The position numbers and the translations under genes were made by a program. 64,000 nucleotides of DNA from Echiichthys vipera (taxonomy: Eukaryota > Chordata > Actinopteri > Perciformes > Trachinidae), in assembly GCA_963691815.1 (NCBI GenBank), contig OY829646.1, positions 4,141,152-4,205,151 of the forward strand. Reading direction: 5' to 3'. The notes beneath the pieces are model-generated. The model saw nothing but the letters and a program-made list of their open reading frames with translations, made no database searches and was not told the DNA's origin. Below, one piece after another: positions 34,408 to 44,735 of this stretch (position 1 is the stretch's first letter; the number at the start of each line of letters is the position of its first letter).

Positions 34408-36031
34408 CACTCAACAAAAATATAAACGCAACACTTTTGTTTTTGCTCCCATTTTTCATGAGATGGACTTAAAGATCTAAAATTCATTCCAGATACCCAA
34501 TAATACCATTTCTCTCAAACATTGTTCACAAATCTGTCTAAATGTGTGATAGTGAGCACTTTTGCTTTGCTGAGATAATCCATCCCACCTCACAGGTATG
34601 CCACATCTAGATGCTGATCTGACATCATGATTAGTGCACAGGTGTGCCTTAGACTGTCCGCAATAAAAGGCCACCCTGAAATGTACAGTACATTTTTTTG
34701 CTTTATTGGGGGTCTGGGGACTAGTCAGTATCTGGTGTGACCACCATTTGCCTCATGCAGTGCAACACATCTCCTTCGCATAGAGTTTATCAGATTGTCG
34801 ATTGTGGCCTGTGGAATATTGGTCCACTCCTCTTCAATGGCTGTGCGAAGTTGCTGGATATTAGTGGGAACTGGTACACGCTGTCGTATACGCCGGTCAA
34901 GAGCATCCCAAACATGCTCAATGGGTGACATGTCCGGTGAGTATACTGGCCATGCAAGAACTGGGACATTTTCAGCTTCCAAGAATTGTGTACTGATCCT
35001 TGCAACATGGGGACGTGCATTATCTTGCTGAAACATGAGGTGATGTTCATGGATGTATGGCACAACAATGGGCCTCAGGAACTCATCACGGTATCTCTGT
35101 GCATTCAGAATGCCATCAATAAAATGCACTTCTTCGTCCATAACAGATGCCTGCCCATACCATAACCCCACCACCACCATGGGCTACTCGATCCACAACA
35201 TTGACATCATCAAAGCGCTCACCCACACGACGCCACACACGCTGTCTGCCATCTGCCCTGAAAAATGTAAACCGAGATTCATCCGTGAAGAGAACACCTC
35301 TCCAACGTGCCAGACGCCATCGAATGTGAGCATTTGCCCACTCAAGTCTGTTTTGGCGACGAGCTGGAGTCAGGTCAAGACCCCGATGAGGACGACGAGC
35401 ATGCAGTTGCGCTTCCCTGAGATGGTTTCTGACAGTTTGTGCAGAAATTGTTTGGTTATGCAAACCAATTGTTTCAGCAGCTGTCTCAGTGGCTGGTCTC
35501 AGACGATCTTGGAGGTGAACCTGCTGGATGTGGAGATCCTGGGCTGGTGTGGTTACACGTGGTCTGCGGTTGTGAGGCCGGTTGGATGTACTGCCATATT
35601 CTCCGAAACGCCTTTGGAGACGGCTTATGGTGGAGAAATGAAAATTCAATGCACAAGCAACAGATCTGGTTGACATTCCTGCTGTCAGCATGCCAATTGC
35701 AGGCTCCCTCAATGCTTGTGGCATCTGTGGCATTTTGCTGTGAGACAAAACTGCACATTTCAGGGTGGCCTTTTATTGTGGACAGTCTAAGGCACACCTG
35801 TGCACTAATCATGATGTCAGATCAGCATCTGGATGTGGCACACCTGTGAGGTGGGATGGATTATCTCAGCAAAGCAGAAGTGCTCACTATCACACATTTA
35901 GACAGATTTGTGAACAATGTTTGAGAGAAATGGTAACATTGGGTATCTGGAATGAATTTTAGATCTTTAAGTCCATCTCATGAAAAATGGGAGCAAAAAC
36001 AAAAGTGTTGCGTTTATATTTTTGTTGAGTG
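34408..36031 (-). mobile_element. Tc1/mariner transposon
   Basis: Terminal inverted repeats of about 100 bp: the left begins CACTCAACAAAAATATAAAC and the right ends with the complement (TATTTTTGTTGAGTG). TA dinucleotides flank both ends (34406-34407 and 36032-36033). Length is 1624 bp, the full size of a Tc1 element. It carries one transposase gene on the minus strand. The element is inserted in the gypsy integrase zinc-finger region and is nearly intact apart from a transposase frameshift, so it is young. Confidence 0.9.
34725..35748 (-). pseudogene. Tc1-type DD34E transposase (one frameshift)
   Basis: The N-terminal paired-like helix-turn-helix region (REPAIGMLTAGMSTRSVACA, STISRLQRRFGEYGSTSNRP) is followed by a second DNA-binding part and the DDE catalytic domain. 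First Asp in GVLFTDESRFTFF, second in MFQQDNARPHVA, Glu in SPDMSPIEHVWD, 34 residues after the second Asp. The frame runs 35748-35116, then continues in another frame from 35180 to 34725. A single small insertion or deletion near 35145-35160 separates them, just after VMVWAGICYG. Otherwise full length (about 340 residues). The family catalyses cut-and-paste transposition at TA sites. The first Met is the natural start. Confidence 0.9.
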
Positions 36032-36357
36032 TACATCGTCAGAGAAGGTAACACCTCACTTACCGCCTCCGGCAGAAAGAGGAAAGGGCAGTACAGTTAC
36101 TGCTCAGAGTTCAAGATCAGCTGGTATTGATCGATGAAGTTCTATATAGGAAGTGTAAGGATGAGACTTAACATACCTTCCAGCTTGTTCTCCTGAAGAA
36201 ATACAGACAAATAGCGCTGATGGATTTCCATGATGATGTCGGTCATTTGGGGTAGGAGAGGACAGTAGATCTGGTATGCGCACGGTTCTATTGGCCGCGG
36301 ATGATTTTAGAGGTTGAGTAGAAATTCAGAAGGTATGAAAGGTGCCTTCGGCGCAAG
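36032..36357 (+). repeat. inverted duplication arm A' of gypsy sequence
   Basis: Reverse complement of 34086-34407, 326 bp versus 322 bp. I see only about two substitutions plus the four bases GGTC, which keep the finger motif in frame here (DDVGHLGVERT). The coding strand is plus, opposite to the rest of the gypsy. Confidence 0.9.
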
Positions 36358-36417
36358 TCCATCTCATGAAAAATGGGAGCAAAAACAAAAGTGTTGCGTT
36401 TATATTTTTGTTGAGTG
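36355..36417. mobile_element. second Tc1 terminal-repeat fragment
   Basis: AAGTCCATCTCATGAAAAAT through TTGTTGAGTG, identical to the outer end of the Tc1 right terminus (35969-36031), followed by TA. It joins arm A' at a three-base overlap (AAG). Confidence 0.9.
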
Positions 36418-36737
36418 TATATTACTCTGTTGATTGTTGGATCATTCCTCTGCTCCACATCCTAATCCTGATGGGAGATTCTGGGAAGTATGGTGGATCC
36501 AGGAAGCAGGTCAGCTTGTGCATAATCTGGGCAGATAGCAAGTCCTCCATTGCTAGACACTCAATGACAGGTAAGTGACCACTTTCTTCCTCTATTTCAG
36601 TGAATTTGTCCAGCTGATGTCTCTCACAGACAGCTTTGACAGCCTCCTTGGGAAAATAGCCTAATTTCCTTCCTTCAAAAATGTTGCCATGAAGTGTCGC
36701 ACCCGTTCATCCTCAACCGCTGCACTGTCATCAATTT

Positions 36738-37135
36738 CTACAGGGGCATGTGGAGGTCTCGAAAGCCCATCTGCGTCCTGGTCCTTTTTCCAGCCCTGTA
36801 TTTGATGCTGAAATTGAAGTTGGAAAGGCTAGCAAGCAAACGATGAGCACAGGTGTCCAGTTTTTCAGAGGTCAAGGCATAAGTCAGGGGGTTATTGTCG
36901 GTCAGCACACAAAATTCCACCCCATAGAGGTATTTTTGAGGCTGAGGAACTTAAGCTTGTGAGTAAGGTTCCTGTGTTCACAGTTGGATAACCCTCGACT
37001 GACATATGCAATAACCTTCATTTGACCATCTTGCTCCTGGTACACAGCGGCTCCAAGTCCATGTGAGCTAGCATCTGTATGGAGGATGTATGGCTTCCTG
37101 GAGTCTGCGAATCCCAGTATGGATGCTGTTGCCAA
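36738..37135 (-). pseudogene. gypsy RNase H domain
   Basis: The minus strand shows RKPYILHTDASSHGLGAAVY (catalytic Asp), VIAYVSRGLSNCEHRNLTHK, LKFLSLK, then FCVLTDNNPLTYALTSEKLD (catalytic Asp) and LLASLSNFNFSIKYRAGKR. A frameshift near 36910 divides it. The family function is degrading RNA in RNA-DNA hybrids during reverse transcription. Confidence 0.85.
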
Positions 37136-37259
37136 TCGCTCAATGAGGATTTTAAATGCCTCCTCACATGAGGGTGTCCATTGGTCATTAAAGGGCCTCT
37201 TTAAGTCAACATTAGAGAATGACCATTGACCCTTTGATGTGTTCTCTTGTTTCTTTTTC

Positions 37260-38010
37260 TTTGCAGGGACTTACCCAGCCATCAGATCATATAGTATCCT
37301 GTGAAGCCGAGGAATGACTTCAACTCGGATATGTTGTTTGGGCGGGGCCATGAGGTGAGTGCTGTGATTTTATCAGGGTCTGTCTCCACACCATTTTCTA
37401 ACACTATGTGCCCTAGGTATCTCACAGTCTTTCTGAAGAAATGACATTTCTCTGGTGACAATTTGAGACCAAACTCTCTCAATTGGTTCAGCACCCTCAA
37501 AAGCCGCTCCTTATGTTCTTCTAGGGTGTTGGAGAACACAATGAGATAATCTAGGAATACCAGCACTCTGTTATCTCTCTGTTATTTAGCGAGACCATAC
37601 ACTTTTCCATAACTCGCTGGAAGGTGCTTGGAGAATTGGTTACTCCCTGCGGCATCCTATTGAACTCCCAAAAACCCATCGGTGTGACAAAGGCGGTCTT
37701 GTGCTTATCATCTTCTTCTATTTCCACTTGATAAAAGCCGGACTATAAATCCATGACGGAAAACCACTTTGCTCCTGTCAGAGATGCAAATGCCTCTTCG
37801 ATGTGCGGCAAAGCATAAGCAGCCTTTATTGTCTATTCAGCTTTCTGTAATCCACACATTTGTCCATTTTTCTTTTACACTGTGACAATAGGCGAAGCAA
37901 ATGGACTCTCTGACACCCTTATGATGTTTGCATCATACAGCTCTTTCAGAGGGACACGAACCGCCACATTATCAGATGGATGGATGGGCCTTGCCCCCTG
38001 TTTGAAAGGC
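37260..38010 (-). pseudogene. gypsy reverse transcriptase
   Basis: Recognisable blocks on the minus strand: RVSESPFASPIVTV, KNGQMC, EEAFASLTGAKWFSVMDL, SGFYQVEIEEDDKHKTAFVT, PMGFWEFNRMPQGVTNSPST, FQRVMEKCM, then VFLDYLIVFSNTLEEHKERL and SPEKCHFFRKTVRYLGHIVL. The catalytic box that is normally FLDD reads FLDY. Stops occur in the palm (for example after VMDL) and a frameshift lies near 37560. Clearly inactive. Confidence 0.85.
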
Positions 38011-38060
38011 GTCGAGTCAGAAAGGCGGATCTTGTGCTTTATGGCTATCTTGTGCCATAG

Positions 38061-38957
38061 TCATAGATCTCCCCTTGCAAAGACTTCAGGAATTGAATTC
38101 AGCTTCCTGGTAATCCTGTCTCTCCATTCATTTAGCAAAGGGGAATCAGCAAACTCAAACTTAATCAGGTTTCCAGGATTTACCTGACCAGCGGTGAAAC
38201 ACTGGGCGGTCTTGTTGGTCTGGGTTGAGGTTTGTATTTCTCCTTTAATGTCATTGGTGGCGGTCAAAGGAGAGATAGACAGTGGCATTGAAAGTTCTGC
38301 TAGAGTCCGATGGGCTGGAACTATAATGTCATGTGCAGACTCATTCCTGCGGAGGATTGGGATTTTAAAGGAGGTCTGACGTGGGCTTGCCATTATGTAG
38401 CTGCAGCATGTCAAGCCACCTGGCAGACTGACATTGGTGGGGGGCTCCACCAGAAGAGGCGCACCATGGACAGTTGGGACATGTATCGCACGGCCATTTA
38501 CTGCCATTTTCTTTCTGGCCAGAATGACTACGGTGTTCTTTGACTGTAATGTCACTGTGCCCACTGTCCCATTGTGTTGTGTCTTGCTTAAGTAAATGTT
38601 CTGCAGATGTCTGCCAAGGTAAGGGACTAATTGACCTGAAGCTCCCTCTATATGTAAGAGGTCCTCTATGGGAATGATGGGCGGAGAAGGTAAGTGGGTA
38701 TCATGAAAAGATTTGGTGATGGTTGTGACCTGTGAGCCTCCGTCCATTAAACAATTTTGCTGAACTCCGGCAACTGTGACCCTGGCTACATGTCTCAAAC
38801 CAAACAACCTTCTTGTGAGCCGACGAGCAACTGCCGTGGCTTGTTGACATTTGATTTCATATCTCCATTTTAATATAGGACTCTCCTCTGTGTCCTCAGT
38901 TCCAGTAGGTCCCGTTACTGGAACCCGTTCCAGTTTAGAGGTTGTCTTGCCTTCCAC
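38061..38957 (-). pseudogene. gypsy protease region
   Basis: An open frame of 298 codons. The retropepsin start RVTVAGVQQNCLMDGGSQVT has the active site as DGGS instead of the usual D-S/T-G-S; FHDTHLPSPPIIPIEDLLHI and IEGASGQLVPYLG follow. The remainder (to LSMPLSISPLT and beyond) is the spacer that leads into reverse transcriptase. The long open frame suggests modest age, but the Gly at the second active-site position is unusual and probably damaging. Confidence 0.75.
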
Positions 38958-38989
38958 TCGTCCTGCTTGTGTTTGAGTTCTGTGTATTT

Positions 38990-40715
38990 TTGGTCTACGA
39001 GGGCTTTGTTTGTGGGTTTGTCACAGTTCCTGGCAATGTGGCCGTCCTCTCCACACTTATAACAGAACCAGGCCTTTGGTTGAGGTCATGGAGGGGGTGT
39101 TTTCTGCAACATCACTTGATTGGCCTGTGCTTCAGCCACTGGTGCAAAAATTCATGAATTTCATGAGTTTCTTGCTGTTGAGCTGCATCTGTAGCTGAGC
39201 TACTTGGTTTTGCAGTCTTTCTGTTTCAGAGATATATGACTGTAGTAAGCTGGTATTAGAATCACAGAGAAGATGTCAGGCACAGAGTGAATGTTTACTA
39301 AAGGCTTGGTCTTGGAGGAGCTAAAGTGAAGTTGCATCCTGTCATGTTTTGATGCTCTCCCATCCTCTTCAGTACGCACCTGTAGCAACAGCTCTGCAAA
39401 GTTAGGTGTTGTTTCATTTTTGAGCTCCAGCTGTAAGACCAGGCTTTGGTCCACGCAACCACGCTTGAACTGCTTCAGTAGATGTCGGTCTGCATTCACC
39501 TGTTTTGTACCACCTCTCTTCACAGCAGTGCACAGGAGACTCTGCAGTCGCTGTAGATAATCAGATGCTTTCTCCCCTGGATTCTGATTAGTGTTCAAAA
39601 ACCTGGCAAACACCTCCTCCCCATCCTCAACAAGTCCATATGCAGAGTCGAGCAGCTGCAAGTAATGTCTGGTATGTGCAGTGCCCAGTTGCCTCACCAC
39701 ATCATATCTTTCTCCGTTGTACATCGACTGAAAGACTATCATCATTAAACATCAACTCTGCATTTAAAGACCATGTCTCATAATCTGCCTCACCTGGGGG
39801 CTTGGGTGTTTTCCCAGAGAAAGTTCTCATCCACTTGGAGTTGCTTGGTTAACTTTTGATCACAAGTTCCACCACAACACGTTGGATTTCAGGTGGGTTT
39901 GTCACTTCATTACACAGCATCAGGCTTGTGGGACTTGTATGTACAGTGTATTTCTCTGTCCTTGTGTCTGTCTTTGTCTCTCTCTGTCCATCTGTCTGTC
40001 TTCTCTCTCTTTCTCTCTCCTTTTCTTCCTTCCCAGCCGGTCAAGACAGATGACCGTCCTCCATAGAGCTGGGTCTGTCTGATGTTCCTGCCTGTAATAG
40101 GGAAGGTTTTCGTTGCCACCGTACTTTACGGGGGAATAGTTAGGTCTATGTAAATCATAAATAAGTCATAGAGTGTGGTCTATACCTAGTCTGTAACGTG
40201 TCCTGAGATAACTTTTGTTATGATTTGGCACTATAAATTGAATTTAATTGAATTGTATTTCTTTTTAACTGCACCTGGATCATGTGGTTTGGGGGTCGTA
40301 GTTGTGAGTGGTGGGAGGAGCTTACCATGTTCAGATATCACCTTGCGTCTCTGTATTAGAGGTGTGGTGCTGTGGTCTGGGTAGGCGCCATTATCAGAGT
40401 CACTACTGCCACTGAGTCAGTGGATCATGTATGTAAATCAGTTGTGGTCTGGTCAGCAGATGGGGTTGGAACATGGTCTACCTGCCACTTTACACTTAGG
40501 TTGGTCACATTCACTACTTCCATAGGGAGAAGAGGCTCAATACATGCTCTTGTAGCTCCTGACTTGAACTCAATGATGACTGTTTCTCCATCTGATCCTC
40601 ATGTGTCTTGCACTCTCCTTATTCCAGCCACCGGGCCATATTTTTCAAGGAAATCAGTGATGTCCTGATCTGCATCAGTACTAGTAACACCAGAGACACG
40701 CACATAGTTTGTCAT
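38990..40715 (-). pseudogene. gypsy gag with zinc knuckle
   Basis: Starts at the ATG at 40715 with MTNYVRVSGVTSTDADQD, then ITDFLEKYGPVAGIRRVQDT. This RRM-like N-terminal fold is seen in PNMA-like and fish gypsy gag. A TGA follows within about 40 codons. An L2 tail interrupts at 39956-40253. The capsid part (39745-39200) shows YNGERYDVVRQLGTAHTRHY, NPGEKASDYLQRLQSLLCTA and QFKRGCVDQSLVLQLELK. The CCHC knuckle CYKCGEDGHIARNC lies at about 39066-39025. The frame is disrupted near 39220. The family role is capsid formation and RNA packaging. Confidence 0.75.
39956..40253 (+). mobile_element. L2 LINE 3' fragment with target duplication
   Basis: The L2 3' UTR: pyrimidine-rich start, CAGCCGGTCAAGACAGATGA, TGATGTTCCTGCCTGTAATA, TTTGTTATGATTTGGCACTA and a TTGAATTTAATTGAATT tail. 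Flanked by a perfect 9-bp duplication TGTATTTCT (39947-39955 and 40254-40262) inside gag, orientation opposite to the gypsy. A textbook 5'-truncated LINE insertion. Confidence 0.9.
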
Positions 40716-41262
40716 TACTGTCTGCCATTGGTTACAATTTAAGTCAAGGGTGAAAAGAAACAAACTTAATGGGGATATTCAGAAAAATCAATAGCTATTT
40801 TCTTTGCTCAGGATGACAGCTCGTATTGAACAGTTAACCTATATAAACCCAGCTCCTGGATAGCTTGACACAAAAAAGACTATGCAACCCAGTGAGAACA
40901 CTTAAATTACTACTGTACTCTGATTCGACTCAAGGAGCTAGGGATGGTTAACTATGGTAAACACAGGTGCATTTATTTCCACAGCAACAATTAGTGGAAT
41001 TGATTCATATTTTAAATCCTCACATTAAACAACATCATAAAACAAAACAAGTGTCCAAGTGTGAAATATAATATAAGCTCACAGCAACATAACTTAATAG
41101 TGAAGACTATTAAATAACGAAAAGGCCTTTTTTCTGGTTCCCGGCTTTCTGCACTGTACCTGTCCTCGGTGAGGGGGGGCAAGTCGAAAGGCCAGTTGCC
41201 TGGATCTGACCGGACCGTGACCCCAAGACGAAGAAGAAGATTAATGACACTGTAGCGGAATT

Positions 41263-42590
41263 ATGTCTAAAAGACTGAAACTGTCGGGCGCCCAGAGAAG
41301 GAAAAGAAGAGGAAGAAAAACGTGAAAAAGATAGAGGTACAGTACCGTCAATGTGATGAAGTAAATTTAATAAATAATTAATGATCGTAGTTACCGTTGT
41401 TGGAGCAGAGTGTTAGCTTGCTAGCTTGCTTCAGACGATAGCAGCATCGTTTACTAATCAATAAACAGCTGAGTCGACATGTGTTAATGTTACTCCACCT
41501 TAAATTCATCAGGGACGTTTGAAAAGTTAACGTTATACCTGTTTGGGTGTTATTTTACAGGTGTCTACTGCTGGTATGTCAGTTAAAATGCTTTTAGTTT
41601 TCCACGCCCTTTGTAATTGTGTAGCTGTAAGCCTTTGTTAATTGTGCCGCAGTTATGTTTGTTAAAGTTTACAGTGTTTAATCAGTGTTTAAGTGCAGTT
41701 AAAGTGTATTACTGTTAATACTCCACACCTAAGCTTTCCCATATCATTCATGGACGAAATATACATATTAATTCCACTGCACATTACTGCTTTTTGCTCT
41801 CTGGTTAGACTGAATTGTATTGCAATGACAATAAAGTTTAATGAATCTCATCGTATTTTCATTTAAGTCTTATAGCACACCAAACATCTGTTTGTTATTA
41901 AAATGTAACATCCAGCGGTCACATTTCTTTTCACTTTTAAAGTATTTCAGTACCACCCCCAGTGACACAGCATCAGGTGCTCCTGTCCCATCTACCTCTG
42001 CACAGCCCAGTGACACGGCATCAGGTGCTCCTGTCCCATCTACCTCTGCGCAGCCCAGTGACACAGCATCAGGGGGTCCTGTCCTATCTACCTCTGCACA
42101 GCCCAGTGAGACAGCATCAGGACTGAAGGCTGCACCAACAGACCCTGCTGACTGGCCAGCTCTTCTTACAGACAAAGTAAGAAGAGGGTTAGTACACAGA
42201 GGACCATATCAAACAAAAACAGTTACACATTTCCAAAAAATAAAGATGGGAGAAGGTGTCAACATGACTTTTTTAAAAAGAGTCTTAGTTAATGGGGAAA
42301 CAATCAAAAGAAGCTGGCTGATGTATTCCAAAAAGAATGATAGCTTACACTGCTTTTGCTGCAAAATGTTCTCTACAAAAGATTACAAACTTAACAAAGA
42401 AGAACTGAAGGACTGGAAAAATGCAAGCCAGTTGCTGAAAGCTCATGAGGATAGTCAGGAGCATAATGCCCACATGGCAACATGGAAGGAGTTGGAGGTT
42501 TTCTAAAGGGGTTAACAATAGATAGGCAAGAAATGGCACTTGCTGAGGCGGAGAGAAACAGCTGGCGTGCTATTCTCTCATGTATCATGT
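41263..42590 (+). pseudogene. hAT transposase, N-terminal part (TTF-type zinc finger)
   Basis: Exon 1 begins at the ATG at 41263 (MSKRLKLSGAQRRKRRG, a frequent start for this family) and ends before a GTACAGTA donor near 41337. An intron runs to an acceptor near 41940 (CACTTTTAAAG). Exon 2 starts YFSTTPSDTASG, has a repeated Ser/Thr/Pro linker, then PADWPALLTDKVRRGLVHRG, RSWLMYSKKNDSLHCFCCKM (zinc ligand cysteines) and ELKDWKNASQLLKAHEDSQE, HNAHM. This is the TTF zinc finger that binds transposon ends. After a TAA at 42504-42506 the frame continues as LTIDRQEMALAEAERN and RAIL, then stops matching near 42585. The catalytic domain is absent. Confidence 0.75.
41961..42122 (+). repeat. 48-bp coding tandem repeat
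   Basis: Copies start at 41961, 42009, 42057 and 42105 (the last partial). Each encodes about 16 residues of the form SDTASGAPVPSTSAQP. Confidence 0.95.
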
Positions 42591-42639
42591 AAATAGCGGT
42601 GAATCAAGAGGTCTCTTATTTTTTAATGTGTGCAATAGT

Positions 42640-42960
42640 GTGTGTTGTCATATCTGCACTTGTTTCATTATTTATTTTGTGCAATACCATATTTATATTG
42701 TATTTTTGATTCATATTATGTCACTTGTTTACATGTGCACTGTTTAGCTTAATACGTTTGCCTTATTCATTTTGTATTTTTAATTCATATTATATCACTT
42801 GTTTACGTGTGCACTGTATAGCTTAATATGTTTGCCTTATTTATTTTGTATTTTTAATTCATATTATGTAACTTGTTTATGAGTGCACTGTTTAGCTTAA
42901 TATGTGCCTTTTTTTATTTTGTATTTTTAATTTATCACTTATTTATTTCTCTGTTTTTAT
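42640..42960. repeat. 73-75 bp AT-rich tandem repeat
   Basis: The block GTGCACTGTTTAGCTTAATA, then TTTGCCTTATT and TTTTGTATTTTTAATTCATA, repeats with GCACTG at about 42737, 42811 and 42885. About 3.5 copies. Confidence 0.85.
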
Positions 42961-43472
42961 TTGGTGTGATATCTTTTACTCAAATAAATAAAATCTTGAA
43001 TACACACATGCAGTTTCTGTGTGAGTGTATGAACGTTAGTTGTGAAATTGAGTGCTGTGATGCAAGGGGGCGCCGGCTAAAATCTTGCCTAAGGCACCAA
43101 ATTACTCAGGGCCGACACTGTGTGTGATTACTGCTCGCTGTTCAGATCTTTTCTGCTCCAGGTGCACTCTAATGAAGATGTTGAAAGTGAAGAATTACGG
43201 ATCCTCTCCAATCCCGCCTCGCCTCAGACAGAAACCCTGGTCCAAATCATCGCTGTCGTCTGATGTAGATTCAGCAACTCAGCAAAAAAAAAGTTCACAG
43301 TCGTGAAATCAAAACACAGCAATTGTTCCGCTCACATCTGTCCCGGTACTCTCTCGTGACAACTCCAAGACATATACAGACTTGTGTCTATGAAAATAAA
43401 AACAGCACTGCTTCAATAAAATGTACATAAACTTGCTCGTTGCTATACCGTGGTAGCATCAGTATCAGGCTT

Positions 43473-43686
43473 TGCTATAGACATGTAAGTGATAACCTGT
43501 CTCTCTCCCAGCATGCAATGCACGCATTTCTGGATTTCCTTCATTGAATGTATATGAAGCGCCCTCTTGTGTTCACACAAAAAACTACAATCATACAAAA
43601 CTCTCTTAATTAATTCACACAAAAATGCAAGTATTTAGCACAAAGCCAAACAATGAAATACATTAGTAAACCCAACTGTATTTTCA
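43473..43686 (-). repeat. gypsy 5' LTR
   Basis: Partner of 30738-30944. It differs by a few substitutions and a 7-10 bp length change (CTGTCTCTCTCCCAGCATGC versus GTGTCTCATGC). The leader (43123-43472) lies on its inner side, ahead of gag. Confidence 0.65.
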
Positions 43687-44089
43687 AATGCAAATCAGGA
43701 GCGTGTCTCTACTGAAAAGATACACAAGGAAGTAATCAGATACATAGGTAAATTAGACTAGTTTACACTTTCAAAGCCTTCACTTCCTTCAGGAATTTCA
43801 GTTTAAATTTTGAAGAGGCATTATTGAGTTGAACAACTGAAGCATTATTTACTTTTATTATGTGGTTGGAAACTGGACTATACAACCACACTTTTATACT
43901 CATGACGTGTATCAACATTTTGTGTATTTTACCAGCTGTGCATGGTAACTTTGATAGAATGATTAACAACTGCTAACGTCCATTAGGATACGTCCCTTGT
44001 TCATTGTTTACTATGAATGACAAGAAAACATAAGAAAAAACTTTAACAGTTTACATGTTTGAAAGTATAGAGGTATCTGGCTCCTTTTT

Positions 44090-44365
44090 CTCGTTCGTAC
44101 TGGTTTTTGCGCTCCGTGTTTATTGTTTTTAATAATTGTTTCTTTGTTTCCCTCCGTAGTTTCCCGCGTTCCTGTTTTCCTGTCCTGATCCCTGACCGTC
44201 TGTTGTTTCCTCGTTCCTGTTTCCCTCGACCGTCTAGTCTTTAGTGTTCTTGTTTTCCCTGTAGTTATTCCCGTTTGTTTGTTTGTATTAAATATTTGTT
44301 TGTACTTTTACCCCATGTCCGTGTCTGCATTTGGGTCCAGTCCCTTTGTGAATTTAACACAGAAG
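44090..44365 (+). mobile_element. possible LTR remnant
   Basis: Pyrimidine-rich sequence with GTATTAAATATTTGTTTGTA (a poly-A signal-like context) and an end CGTGTCTGCATTTGGGTCCA, TTTGTGAATTTAACA. This resembles the R-U5 end of fish gypsy LTRs. No partner LTR or coding part nearby. Confidence 0.35.
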
Positions 44366-44691
44366 TGGGCCGAGTTGTCTAGAAATGGCCGGGCTTTAAC
44401 CAGTATGTTATTTTAAGGATGCAATTGATATGGTTGATCAAAAATTGTTATATTTATTGCTGATTAGAAAACTATTTACAGGACAGCATCAGCATGGAGC
44501 TTCAGATCAATGGTTTTGATCACGACAGCAAACAAACTATTTACACAACAAGTTTGGCAACAATGAATAAAACATATGAATGTAATAAGTAAGTTTTCAT
44601 ACTCAACATAACTTTCTCTTTTTAACTTTCAATCTTTTATGATCAGTGTGATTTTTAATTGTTATTGTTGGTTCTGTTTTATTTCCACACC

Positions 44692-44735
<44 letters not shown>

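Larger units (their letters stand above)
41150..43122 (+). mobile_element. internally deleted hAT element
   Basis: The right end is AATTACTCAGGGCCGACACT then G (43122). Its complement CAGTGTCGGCCCTGAG, and the nearby GGGGGCGCCGGCTAAAATC, are typical of a hAT group with ZMYM/TTF-type transposases. The matching left terminus is not found, so the 5' end is approximate or lost. The element carries the first exon and N-terminal part of a transposase, then jumps to AT-rich 3' sequence with a tandem repeat. Confidence 0.65.
30738..43686 (-). mobile_element. Ty3/gypsy retrotransposon with nested insertions
   Basis: Two same-direction repeats of about 210 bp (30738-30944 and 43473-43686), each with TG...CA ends, bracket a minus-strand gag-pol. 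Gag starts at 40715, followed by the zinc knuckle, protease, reverse transcriptase, RNase H, HHCC finger, integrase and an integrase tail ending near 31010. Flanking pentamers CATGC and AATGC match at 4 of 5. Insertions at 32170-33717, 34408-36417, 39956-40253 and about 41150-43122 account for about 6 kb; the remaining 7 kb is normal for a gypsy element. Several stops, frameshifts and motif losses make it inactive. Confidence 0.7.

Noticed and set aside
35053..35849. Long plus-strand frames opposite the Tc1 transposase
   Set aside because: Antisense shadows of a well-supported transposase.
41120..41200. Left terminal repeat of the hAT at 43122
   Set aside because: No sequence near here matches the complement of the right end, so I left the left boundary approximate.
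42600..43010. Array suggestive of a CRISPR-like repeat
   Set aside because: Units are directly tandem with no unique spacers, and the context is a vertebrate transposon.
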